This document shows, piece after piece, positions 36,836 to 46,100 of a stretch of DNA of 64,000 nucleotides; the first letter of the stretch is position 1; each line of letters begins with the position of its first letter. Made by a program: the position numbers and the translations under genes. The notes beneath the pieces are model-generated. The model worked only from the letters and a program-made list of their open reading frames with translations, had not been told where the DNA came from and ran no database searches. Source of the DNA: CAYJPA01 sp964371945 (GTDB lineage: Bacteria; Chloroflexota; Chloroflexia; Thermomicrobiales; UBA6265); the NCBI GenBank assembly GCA_964371945.1, contig CAYJPA010000012.1, positions 1 to 64,000 on the forward strand, given 5' to 3'.

Positions 36836-37765
36836 CTACCGCTCCACGACGTAGGCAGCGAGAACGGCAAGCACGCCCAGGACACTTGCAAACCCAATCA
36901 AATCCGGAGCCCGGAAAATGCGGAGCTTCGCTACCGCTGTTTCAATCATGCCTAGCACGAGACCGAGCAGCACGATCTTGATTATGAATGCGAGCAGACC
37001 AATTCCAAGCGATGAAAGGGATCGATCTCCGGCCTCCGCCATGCCCCACGGAAAAAAGAACGCCGAAATCAGTGACAGGAAAGCAAGTTGCTTGACCTGC
37101 GTCGCCCAGTGCAGCACGCCGAGGGAACGACCGCTGTACTCGAGGATCATCCCCTCGTGCGCCATCGTCAGTTCGAGGTGGGTATCCGGGTTGTCGATCG
37201 GCACCCTGCTCGTCTCGGTAATCGTGGCGATCATGAGCGCGCCGAATGCGAGCACCTTGGCGACCTCGCGGCCCGGCGTACCGGTCATCGCGGTGAGATT
37301 TGTCGAGCCAATCGGCAGAGCAATGGCGAAGACAACCAGAACGATTGCCGGCTCGACCAACGCGGCAAAAGTGACTTCGCGGCTCGCGCCCATTCCACCG
37401 AAGTTGCTGGCCGTGTCAAGTGCGCCGAGTGCCAGCGCGAAGCGGGCCAGGGCAAGAAGTCCAATAAAGACGATCGCGTCGGCGGCACCTGCCAGCGCCG
37501 AGCGCTCTGAAATCGTCGGCACCAGTAGGGCCGCGGTTATGAGCGCCGCGGCATAGACCGCCGGTGCCCAGGTGAAGACCCACGATGCCTGGTCAGATTT
37601 GACGCTCTCCCGGCTGAAGAGCTTGAACAGATCGCGATACGGCTGGATCAAACCCGGCCCCCGCCGCATCTGCCAGCGCGCTTTGCTTGTCTTGATCGCG
37701 CCATTCGCCAGTGGCGCCATCACAAACATGAGGACGATTTGAAGAAGAAGGAGCAGCCAGTCCAT
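36836..37765 (-). CDS. hyfC: NuoH-like membrane anchor subunit (HyfC/HycD)
   Basis: 309 residues, eight hydrophobic helices. It has the NuoH/HycD marks RRGPGLIQPYRDLFKLFSRE near the start and TSRVPIDNPDTHLELTMAHE in the middle. In NuoH this subunit sits at the junction of the membrane arm and the electron-transfer arm, and the acidic loop is thought to transmit conformational changes. The start is 2 bp after the hyfB stop. Confidence 0.92.
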   Translation of the reverse strand: MDWLLLLLQIVLMFVMAPLANGAIKTSKARWQMRRGPGLIQPYRDLFKLFSRESVKSDQASWVFTWAPAVYAAALITAALLVPTISERSALAGAADAIVFIGLLALARFALALGALDTASNFGGMGASREVTFAALVEPAIVLVVFAIALPIGSTNLTAMTGTPGREVAKVLAFGALMIATITETSRVPIDNPDTHLELTMAHEGMILEYSGRSLGVLHWATQVKQLAFLSLISAFFFPWGMAEAGDRSLSSLGIGLLAFIIKIVLLGLVLGMIETAVAKLRIFRAPDLIGFASVLGVLAVLAAYVVER

Positions 37766-37767
37766 TG

Positions 37768-39822
37768 CTATCTCGCCAGAAGGATCACGACGACGAGCGT
37801 GATCAGCACATAACCGAGGTAGGACCGAATCGAGCCGCTCTGGAGTGGTCGAATTCTCCGAGACAAGCCAAAGAGTCCCCGGGTAAGATTGTTATAGAGA
37901 AAACGGTCGTAAACCGGATGAACGGTCTCCTCGTACCGAACGCCCTTGACGACATAGGGGGAATCCGGGCGGTCGATCGTGATCTTGCGTTCTGGTCGGA
38001 TCATGAACTGGAAGATAAGTCGTAGTGGTTTCGCGAACGCCGTTGCCGTGTACTGCATTCCCGGTTCGATGGAGTTGCCACAGACCCAGGGCGGTGCGAC
38101 CCGTTCTCGGGCTGGTCCGTTGCCCAGTCTCGCCACGATCCACGGAATTAATCCCACCAGTCCAAGCATCAAGACAATGACCATCGGCGCATATCGGCTT
38201 TCGCTCGCACTTGCGGAAATCCCACGGGCAAATAGCACCGGGGGTCTGTTTGTTGACGACGTCATCGCCGAAACAGCCGGTTCGATCAATCTCAGCAGGT
38301 ACGTTACGCCCACGCCGAACAGGAAGCAGCAGACGGCCAGCATGCCCATTCCGACCTGCATACTGATCGGAACCTCGTGGGCGAGACGCGCGGCGTCCGT
38401 CCGGGGTTGCGCCAGGAAACCGATTCCGAACGCCCGGACGAAGCAGACGACAGCGAGTGCTCCGGTCAACGCGAGGACAGCGGCTCCTACGCCCGCGAAA
38501 GTGGCGATGCGCGCTGTGCCGTCGAGCTCGCCCAGTTGCAGCAACGTTTGAAACAACAGCCACTCGCCCGCAAATCCATTAAGTGGCGGCAATGCCGAAA
38601 TCGCAGCTGCTCCAATCAGCACGAAGGCAGCCGTTCGCGGCATCCCTTTGATCAAACCGCCAAGCCGTTCGAGATCCCGGGTGCCAGTTGCGGTCTGGAC
38701 GGCGCCGGCTCCCAGAAACAGCAAGCTCTTGAACATCGCGTGATTCAGCAGATGAATGAAGACCGCGAAGAGCGCGAAGGATGCTGCATCGCGATTTCCC
38801 TCGTTGTAAAACATGGTGGCCGCGCCTAGTCCAAGCGTGATGATTCCCAGGTGCTCTACCGTGGAGTAAGCGAAAACCCGCTTGAGGTCACGCTCCATAA
38901 GTGCGTACAAGATGCCGAGCAACGCGGAGACCACGCCCGCGACAACAAGCACGATTCCCCACCAACGCGGGCCGGTAGCCGCGAGCTCGAAAATGATCCG
39001 AACCAGTCCGTAGATCGCCGTTTTCACCATCACGCCGGACATCAACGCCGAAACGTGGCTCGGCGCGGCAGGGTGCGCCTTAGGCAACCAAACATGGACC
39101 GGAATCAATCCCGCCTTGGTGCCGAAACCGACCAGCGCACAGAGAAAGATCGCATCACGCTGCCACGCTCCAAGTGAAGCCGCGCCGTCGCCAATTGCAG
39201 TGAAGTCGAAGCTATTCGCGTGCTGAGCCAGCCCAAGCAGCGCAAAAATGATGAAGCCGGTCGCGATATGGGTCATCACGACGTAGGAATATGCCGCGGA
39301 TCGACGGGCGTTGCTGCTGCCGTCGCCAATCACGAGCAGGAACGACACGAGCGACATCAATTCCCACGCGATCAGAAATCCGAGCACACTGTCGGCGAGC
39401 ACAAGCAGCGACATAGCTCCGAGAAACGCCGCTAGCGCGCCATCCACCCCGGCTCTGGCGGAAAGACCGGCGTGCCCATGAGCCAATTCATGCGGAGCAT
39501 CCAAGTACCCGATGCCGTAGATCGCGGCGGCGACTGCCGGCAGGGATATAACCAGAAGGAAGAGAGCGGCGAGCGGATCGAGACGAAAACCGATCTGAAT
39601 TCCGTCCAGGAGCTCCCAGCCGGCCAGCGTGTCAGTATCGCCACCAAGCAGCGCGTTGACTGAGATGAGGATTCCGCTCGCCGCCGCAACCGCGATCAAG
39701 GTCGACGGTACGATCGCGTTTCGCTTGCCGGTCGCCGCGATTCCGATCGTCACCGCGATCGCGATTGCATAGCCGATCGTGGGAAGAAGCATCGTCCAGG
39801 CCTGCAGATCGAAACCGTTCAT
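37768..39822 (-). CDS. hyfB: Large antiporter-like membrane subunit (HyfB/HycC, NuoL-like)
   Basis: 684 residues, about 15 membrane helices. Motifs of the antiporter family are clear: IAWELMSLVSFLLVIGD (Glu in helix 5), GFGTKAGLIPVHVWLPKAHPAAPSHV read in two parts around Lys-containing helices, and RVFAYSTVEHLGIITLGLG. The C-terminal part extends past the antiporter core like NuoL, ending in a helix (YVLITLVVVILLAR). It starts with ATG overlapping the ArsR stop by 4 bp, so it is translated in the regulator's wake. Confidence 0.92.
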   Translation of the reverse strand: MNGFDLQAWTMLLPTIGYAIAIAVTIGIAATGKRNAIVPSTLIAVAAASGILISVNALLGGDTDTLAGWELLDGIQIGFRLDPLAALFLLVISLPAVAAAIYGIGYLDAPHELAHGHAGLSARAGVDGALAAFLGAMSLLVLADSVLGFLIAWELMSLVSFLLVIGDGSSNARRSAAYSYVVMTHIATGFIIFALLGLAQHANSFDFTAIGDGAASLGAWQRDAIFLCALVGFGTKAGLIPVHVWLPKAHPAAPSHVSALMSGVMVKTAIYGLVRIIFELAATGPRWWGIVLVVAGVVSALLGILYALMERDLKRVFAYSTVEHLGIITLGLGAATMFYNEGNRDAASFALFAVFIHLLNHAMFKSLLFLGAGAVQTATGTRDLERLGGLIKGMPRTAAFVLIGAAAISALPPLNGFAGEWLLFQTLLQLGELDGTARIATFAGVGAAVLALTGALAVVCFVRAFGIGFLAQPRTDAARLAHEVPISMQVGMGMLAVCCFLFGVGVTYLLRLIEPAVSAMTSSTNRPPVLFARGISASASESRYAPMVIVLMLGLVGLIPWIVARLGNGPARERVAPPWVCGNSIEPGMQYTATAFAKPLRLIFQFMIRPERKITIDRPDSPYVVKGVRYEETVHPVYDRFLYNNLTRGLFGLSRRIRPLQSGSIRSYLGYVLITLVVVILLAR

Positions 39823-40160
39823 GGGAGCGTCTCGTCCATGTCAATGGGATTGCTGGCCTCGGTTGCCATGGCCTGTAGGGAGACGAGCTGACCCTCAAAG
39901 ATCGATCGCGCGGTGTCGAGGAGATCGAGCACGAGTGGATCGGAGACACGGTAGTACGCGCTCGTGCCTTCTTTACGGCCGACGACGAGCTGGCGCGACC
40001 GCAGTACGGCCAGTTGTTGACTGACCGACGAGGCCTCGATCTGCAATTGGGACTGGAGATCGGAAACCGTGCGTTCGCCCGAACGCAGCAGTTCAAGGAT
40101 TCGAATTCGCACTGGATGACCCAACGCCTTGAACAATTCCGCTTTGAAACCCTGCAACAT
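39819..40160 (-). CDS. ArsR-family repressor, first gene of the hydrogenase operon
   Basis: 113 residues with a winged-helix ArsR fold: ALGHPVRIRILELLRSGERT, the recognition helix EASSVSQQLAVLRSR and the wing KEGTSAYYRVSD. There is no cysteine in the protein, so it is not a Cys-based metal or redox sensor; the signal may be another metabolite. It heads the operon and probably represses its own promoter through the repeat at 40182-40195. M. tuberculosis has a comparable ArsR gene (Rv0081) heading a hydrogenase-like operon, from memory. Confidence 0.87.
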   Translation of the reverse strand: MLQGFKAELFKALGHPVRIRILELLRSGERTVSDLQSQLQIEASSVSQQLAVLRSRQLVVGRKEGTSAYYRVSDPLVLDLLDTARSIFEGQLVSLQAMATEASNPIDMDETLP

Positions 40161-40181
40161 CGAGAATGCTTTCCGCGAACG

Positions 40182-40195
40182 TTCAAATGTTTGCA
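40182..40195. promoter_or_regulatory. Candidate ArsR operator
   Basis: An imperfect inverted repeat TTCAAATGTTTGCA (arms TTCAAA and TTTGCA, one mismatch), of the type bound by several ArsR-family repressors. It lies about 10-20 bp downstream of the predicted transcription start, where binding would block transcription. Confidence 0.5.
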
Positions 40196-40211
40196 GATTT
40201 ACAACGAGTGA

Positions 40212-40240
40212 ATCTTATAAAAGCCCGGGAATCCCGTCAA
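40212..40240 (-). promoter_or_regulatory. Promoter of the arsR-hyf operon
   Basis: Reading the minus strand, TTGACG (-35, complement of 40235-40240) is followed after 17 bp by TAAGAT (-10, complement of 40212-40217), placing transcription start near 40204, about 45 bp before the arsR ATG. Confidence 0.6.
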
Positions 40241-40272
40241 GCTGGTCCGGATCGCCAACTGAGTCTGAGGTT

Positions 40273-41370
40273 CTAACGCTGCGTCAGACTCGACATTGTG
40301 AGATTGACCACCCGATCCAGTCTACCGAAAAGGCCATCGGGATCGGCGTTGTAATGCCGGTTGGAAACGAACGCGATCACCACGTCGAGAATCGGGTCGA
40401 TCCAAAGAATGCAGCCGGTGGCTCCAGCATGACCAAAGCTTTCGGGCGAAACTAGCTCGGGCGTTCCAGAACGTGCCTTGATCATTACCCCGAGACCCCA
40501 TGGATGGATGACGTGCGTCGCCAGTGTCACGCGCTCGCCTGGCAAATCGCCGCCGGTTTGGTCTGAGACCATTGTTCGCAGTCCCGCGCCGGTGAAGAGC
40601 TGTTTCGAGGCATACGGCGTGAAGAGTAATCCAAACGAAAGCAGATCTCCGAGCGTCGCGTAGGCTCCGAACGCGGGATGAGCCAATTCTCGTGAGTAAC
40701 GAGAGTTGTACATCGCTCCCGGCGTGCCTTCGGCGAATGCGGCCGCAACGCTGGCAATTCTGTTGTCCTCAGCCGGTGGGACTGGGAAAAAGGTCTCTTT
40801 CAGGCCGCTTGGCTCAAGCACAAGCGCACTAACCAGACGCGCGAAATCGTCCTGCATGGCAGTCGCCGCCATACGACCCGCAACAGCATAGCCAAGGTCG
40901 CTATAGAGCTGACCGGTCCCTGGATCGAACGCGAGTGGTCGTTCATACGCCTCGTCGACGATCTCGTTGAGCCACGTCTGATTTGCCATCAATTTGGGCA
41001 TGTCGGGAGATTCGTAGATTAAACCAGACGTGTGTGTGAGCAGCTGGCGAAGCGTGATCTTCTCGCGGCCACCGTCGTCCATGCGTGGCAGGACGGTCTG
41101 AGCCCGGGTCGAGAGCGTCAACTCACCACGCTCGATCAAGCGCACAATCATCGCGGCGGTGTAGAGCTTGGAGATCGAGGCCAGTGGCCAGAGGGTTCCC
41201 GGGCCGGCGGGAAGTCCCGGCGCCGCGATGCCAGCGTAATGCTCCAGCACGAGCTGACCACGAGATACGACGGCGACCGCGGCGCCGTGCACGCGCTCGG
41301 TTCGAACGATCCGGCCAACGAGATCGACAACCGGAGTCAACCGATCATCCACCACCACAGACATCGGCAT
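40273..41370 (-). CDS. Serine hydrolase of the beta-lactamase/PBP4-like family
   Basis: 365 residues with the class C beta-lactamase-like set: ASISKLYTAA (Ser65 and Lys68 of SxxK), QLYSDLGYAV (YxN-like Tyr) and GHAGATGC (HxG). There is no signal peptide, so it probably acts in the cytoplasm as an esterase or peptidase rather than as a secreted beta-lactamase. LLTHTSGL and PFDPGTGQ-like segments are also typical. The ATG sits inside a 50-bp sequence that recurs at 42170-42219; an alternative ATG lies two codons downstream. Confidence 0.85.
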   Translation of the reverse strand: MPMSVVVDDRLTPVVDLVGRIVRTERVHGAAVAVVSRGQLVLEHYAGIAAPGLPAGPGTLWPLASISKLYTAAMIVRLIERGELTLSTRAQTVLPRMDDGGREKITLRQLLTHTSGLIYESPDMPKLMANQTWLNEIVDEAYERPLAFDPGTGQLYSDLGYAVAGRMAATAMQDDFARLVSALVLEPSGLKETFFPVPPAEDNRIASVAAAFAEGTPGAMYNSRYSRELAHPAFGAYATLGDLLSFGLLFTPYASKQLFTGAGLRTMVSDQTGGDLPGERVTLATHVIHPWGLGVMIKARSGTPELVSPESFGHAGATGCILWIDPILDVVIAFVSNRHYNADPDGLFGRLDRVVNLTMSSLTQR

Positions 41371-41410
41371 CTCTCCTTACACCCGAATACATCCGACGAG
41401 TGGGATCATC
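41361..41410. repeat. Direct repeat, copy 1
   Basis: About 44 of 50 positions match copy 2 at 42170-42219. On the minus strand it contains the ribosome binding site and start codon of the serine hydrolase. Confidence 0.8.
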
Positions 41411-41541
41411 GATGCCCTTCCAACAGTTCGCAAGTGCCTCGTTCAGGTATTCCGCTCTTTCAGCGAATTGGTAGGCTTTGGTGAGAGAATACGTGCGCCC
41501 GGAGGAGGCGATTCTTCCAGTCAACAAAGTGGGATCAAGTC

Positions 41542-42099
41542 ATGGTTACACGCCAGTTGGTCACAGCAGAAGAGCTTGTTCAGATGCCTGATTCTGGACA
41601 ACGGTATGAATTGATCGACGGAGAACTGATTGCAGTGTCGCCGGCTTTTACGGATCATTCGTGGACCGTACAGGAAATCGCACGATTGATTGGGAATTTT
41701 GTGGTTGAGCATAGTCTTGGGGAAGTCTTCGGGGCTGATGCTGGCTTCAGGTTATCCCAGTCTCCCGACACAGTTCTCTCTCCTGACGTCTCCTTTGTTT
41801 CCAACAGGCGTCTCCCGCCAAGTCAAGATTGGCATGGATATCTGCCGATCGCACCTGATCTTGCACTCGAAGTGCTTTCACCATCGAATACAGCGAAAGA
41901 GATGGCGGAAAAGTCCCTCCGGTACTTTGCAGCAGGCGCAGTCTTGGTTGTGATTGTCAACCCGCGCCTGAAGACGGTCGACATTCAGAGCCTTGAAGGG
42001 CCTTCTCGACGACATAGCAATGGTGACACTCTCGATCTGGGAGAAGTGCTCCCAGGACTTCAGATTCCCCTGCCGGCGATTTTTCGCAGGCTGAGCTAG
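41542..42099 (+). CDS. Uma2-family restriction-endonuclease-like protein, copy 1
   Basis: 185 residues. Typical of the Uma2/DUF820 family: YELIDGELIAVSPAFTDHSW, a strand with PDTVLSPDVSFV (Asp), LALEVLSPSNTAKEM (Glu) and a final VVIVNPRLKTVDI strand with Lys, consistent with the PD-(D/E)xK fold. The biological role of the family is unsettled; it is abundant in cyanobacteria and Chloroflexota. It lies between the two 50-bp repeats and is closely similar to the gene that follows. Confidence 0.85.
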   Translation: MVTRQLVTAEELVQMPDSGQRYELIDGELIAVSPAFTDHSWTVQEIARLIGNFVVEHSLGEVFGADAGFRLSQSPDTVLSPDVSFVSNRRLPPSQDWHGYLPIAPDLALEVLSPSNTAKEMAEKSLRYFAAGAVLVVIVNPRLKTVDIQSLEGPSRRHSNGDTLDLGEVLPGLQIPLPAIFRRLS

Positions 42100-42148
42100 G
42101 CGAGACGGATATCGCTGCCGCATGTGGTTTCGATGGGTAGCATCATTT

Positions 42149-42162
42149 AGGTCGCGCGACCT
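42149..42162. repeat. 14-bp perfect palindrome
   Basis: AGGTCGCGCGACCT, eight bases before repeat copy 2, in the gap between two Uma2 genes. It may be an operator or a chance palindrome. Confidence 0.4.
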
Positions 42163-42169
42163 TCCGACG

Positions 42170-42219
42170 ACACCGGCATCTCTCCTTACGCCCGAGCTCA
42201 TCCGACGAGTGGGATGATC
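42170..42219. repeat. Direct repeat, copy 2
   Basis: Matches copy 1 (41361-41410) at about 44 of 50 positions. Read on the minus strand it includes a start codon and Shine-Dalgarno, but the frame it opens ends after about ten codons, so it looks like an orphan 5' region. Confidence 0.8.
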
Positions 42220-42348
42220 ATGGTCTGATACGCGATTTGACAAGTGCGATCGAGATTCGTTCTATCCGGGAAGAGAACTGATAGAAGTTTCCCAATGACA
42301 GCACCATCGGTGCGATCTCTTCATCGAGACATCAAGGCAGGAACAATC

Positions 42349-42906
42349 ATGGTTGTCCGCCACATCGTGACCGCGGAAGAGCTAACCCACCTAGCGGACT
42401 CCGGGAAGAAATACGAGTTGATTGACGGGGAGTTGATCACCATGTCTCCGGCAAAACCGGATCATTCCTGGATCGGATCGGAACTTGCCTTCCTCATCAA
42501 AGCGTTTATCGATGACCGAGGCATGGGTGAAGTATTCCCTGGCGATACAGGTTTTCAACTCTCACAGTTTCCCGATACCGTTCTCGCTCCAGATGTCTCT
42601 TTTGTTTCCTCAGATCGCCTCCCCTCACTCGATGAGTGGCAAGGTTTCTTTCCGTTTGCGCCAGATCTTGCGGTCGAAATTTTCTCGCCCTCGAATACGG
42701 CACAAGAAATGGCTGGGAAGGTGCGCCGGTACTTTGCAGCGGGTTCGACAATGGTCGTAATCGTCGACCCTCGATTGAAGATAGTCGACGTTAACTTCCT
42801 GAACTCGACAAGCGTGCGCCTCCAATCCGGCGACAAGCTTGATCTTGGCGACGTAATTCCTGGACTGCTGATTCCAGTTTCGAGCCTGTTTCGCCGGCTG
42901 CCCTAA
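42349..42906 (+). CDS. Uma2-family restriction-endonuclease-like protein, copy 2
   Basis: 185 residues, same length and motif order as its upstream neighbour: YELIDGELITMSPAKPDHSW, PDTVLAPDVSFVSSDRLP, LAVEIFSPSNTAQEM, VVIVDPRLKIVDV. The two probably arose by tandem duplication. ATG 42349 has AGGAAC six bases upstream and matches copy 1; the frame opens earlier at 42244 but without support. Confidence 0.86.
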   Translation: MVVRHIVTAEELTHLADSGKKYELIDGELITMSPAKPDHSWIGSELAFLIKAFIDDRGMGEVFPGDTGFQLSQFPDTVLAPDVSFVSSDRLPSLDEWQGFFPFAPDLAVEIFSPSNTAQEMAGKVRRYFAAGSTMVVIVDPRLKIVDVNFLNSTSVRLQSGDKLDLGDVIPGLLIPVSSLFRRLP

Positions 42907-43112
42907 ACTAAAGCGCTCAGATCAGTATCCGATCACTCAATCGATTTCCTGCCCACTCATAGGATTCCGCCCAGCCAATGCGCGATTCTTCGATCTCCGG
43001 TGCTAAACTCGGGGCGTTCCGCGTGGCGAGTCCTCACCTCGGTTCACGCTCCCCCGACGTCACTCGAACGGCGGTCACCATTCCGGTGTGATCGCATAAG
43101 GAGCTATGCATC

Positions 43113-46100
43113 ATGACCGTCTCGGTGGACTCGGTGACATCTGAACCAGCCGCAAACCGTCCGCTCGACGGGGTGAGATCCGCGGTTCGAGAGCACCGTG
43201 CCGCGGTCGAAACGGCACGCGTTCTCGAAGCCGAACTAAGCGCCCGAATCAGCGGCGAGGTCCGGTTCGATCTCACCGCCCGCATGCTCTACTCGACTGA
43301 CGCCTCGAATTATCAGATCGAACCGATTGGTGTCGTCATCCCAAAGTCGATCGATGACGTTCATGCCTCGATCGAGCTTGCGGCGAGCCACGGTGTGCCA
43401 ATTCTGCCCCGGGGCGGCGGGTCGTCTCTCGCTGGTCAGACTGTTGGCGCCGCGCTCGTAATCGACTTTTCAAAGTACTTGAATCGGATTCTGGAAATCG
43501 ATCTCGAAGCCAAACGGGTCACCGCCGAGCCGGGCATCAATCTCGACGTACTGAATCGCCAGCTCAAGCCGAACGGACTGATGTTTGGTCCCGACCCATC
43601 CTCGTCAAACCGCGCGACGGTAGGCGGCGTCGTGGGCAACAACAGCACCGGCTCGCATTCGATTCTGTTTGGAATGACAGGGGATAACGTCGTCAGCGCC
43701 AAGATCGCCTTGGTGGATGGCGGAATCGTCGACTTAGCCAAAGGCACACCGGACGAGCTCGCGGGTCTCGCGGCGATCGAAGATCCACGGGGACGGTTGC
43801 TCAGCAGTCTGCTCGCCTTCCGAGAACAGCACCGCGATTTGATCGCTCGCGATTTTCCTCCGCACTGGCGCCGGGCAACCGGGTACTCACTCGATGAGTT
43901 CACCAAATCTGACGAGCTCTTCAACCCAGCCAAGTTGATCGTTTCGTCAGAAGGCAGTCTCGCGACAACGCTGCAGGTCACACTTGGACTCGTGCCCGTA
44001 CCTACCAAAACCGCGGTCGTCTCGCTGCAGTACAACGATCTGGGCGCGGCGATGGCCGCGACGCCGGTCATTCTGGAAACGGGCCCGTCCGCGGTCGAGT
44101 TGATGGATCGCATGCTGATCGATCTCACGCGATCCCAACCTGGGTATGCGTCCCAGATCTCGATGATCCAGGGAGATCCCGCCGGGGTGCTGGTCGTCGA
44201 GTTTTACGGCGAGACTGATCTAGAGCTCGAGCAGAAGTGCACGCGACTCGAAAAACTCCTCAAGTCCAGGCGCATCAAGATGACCGTTCCACCGCTACGG
44301 GTAATGGATGCCAAGCGGCAGGCCGACCTCTGGTCCGTGCGGAAAGCGGGGCTAGGTTTGCTTTACTCAATTCGGGGAGACTTCAAGCCGATCCCGGTGA
44401 TTGAGGACGTGTCGGTTCCGGTCGAGCACCTTGCCGAATATGTTTCGGCAATCGAAGAAATGGTCGCCGGATACAACACGACCGCGGCGTTTTACGCTCA
44501 TGCCTCGGCCGGCTGTCTGCATATCCGGCCGCTCGTCAATTTGAAGGACGTCAAGGGCGTCGAGGCCATGAAGGAGATGGCCCACGCCGCGGCCGCGCTC
44601 GCTCATCGGTTTGGCGGAGTCATGTCCGGCGAGCACGGCGATGGATTGCAGCGGTCTGAGCTCAACGAAGTAATCTTCGGTCCAGAGCTGTATCAGGCGA
44701 TGCGTCAGTTCAAGGGTCTCTTCGATCCCCGTGGTTTGATGAATCCCGGTAAGAAGGTCAATGCTCCGTCGATGACCAAGCATCTGCGCTACGGATCGAG
44801 CTATCAACCGATCGAGTTAAAAACGCACCTCGATTTCAGCAAAGAGGGCGGGTTCATGCGGGCGGTCGAGATGTGCAACGGCGCCGCAGTCTGCCGCAAA
44901 CTGCAGGCCGGCACAATGTGCCCATCTTATATGGCAACCAAAGACGAGCAAGATACTACGCGCGGCAGAGCCAATGCGCTGCGAAATGCGCTCGCGGGCA
45001 GGACCTTCGATCGCTCAGATTTCACCTCGAAATCGACGTACGACGTCATGGATCTCTGCCTTTCATGTAAGGCGTGCAAGACTGAGTGTCCATCCAGTGT
45101 CGACATGGCGAAACTCAAGGTCGAGTTCCTTGCTCACTACTACGCGGCAAATGGCACGCCGATCCGGGCTCGAGTCTTCGGTCATATTCATACGATATCG
45201 AGGATTACCCGGCCGTTTGCGCCGTTAGCAAATCTCACGATGCGCACCCCGCTGGCGAACCCCCTGATGCGGGCGATGGGCGTGCATCCTGAGCGGCGAC
45301 TGTCGCCATTCAAATCGCGAACGTTCGTCACTCGTTGGCGAACGCATCAGAAAAACGCTCAACTCGGCCGTCAGATCCGGGGCAAAGTTGTTTATTTCCA
45401 CGACACCTTCACCACGTATAACTATCCCCGAATCGGGATGGCGGCGGTGAAGCTGCTCGAGGCAGCTGGGTTCGAGGTCATCATCGAAGAGCGACGCGCT
45501 TGCTGCGGTCGTCCGATGCTGTCGAAGGGGCTTGTCGGCGATGCCCGCAAGGTCGCGAGGAAAAACGTGTCGGTGCTCGCACCCCATGCTCGCGCCGGGG
45601 TGCCAATCGTCGGCACGGAACCAAGCTGCATCCTCACGTTTCGGGACGAGTATCGAGACCTTCTGCCGGGCGACGAGGATGCGGAAGCGGTCGCGGCCAA
45701 CACGTTCATGATCGATGAATTCCTGGCGAAGCTCGATCGCGATGGCGATCTCGGAATCAAATGGACGGATGACGTCACTGACGATGTTTTCTTCCACGGC
45801 CACTGTCACCAAAAGGCGCTGATCGGGATGGCTCCCTCGATGTCGATTCTGAAAGCTGCCGGGTGCAATGCGAGTGAGAGTGGCGCTGGATGCTGCGGGA
45901 TGGCCGGATCATTCGGGTACGAAGCCGAGCATTACGAGGTTTCGAAGAAGATCGGTGAAGAACGGCTCTTCCCAGCGGTCGAGGCAGCTCCGGCCGAAAT
46001 CACGGTCGCCGTCGCGGGTGTCTCGTGCCGCCAGCAGATCGAGCATTTCACCAAGCGCAAGACACGACACATTGCTGAAGTCCTGGCGAACAGGATCGCC

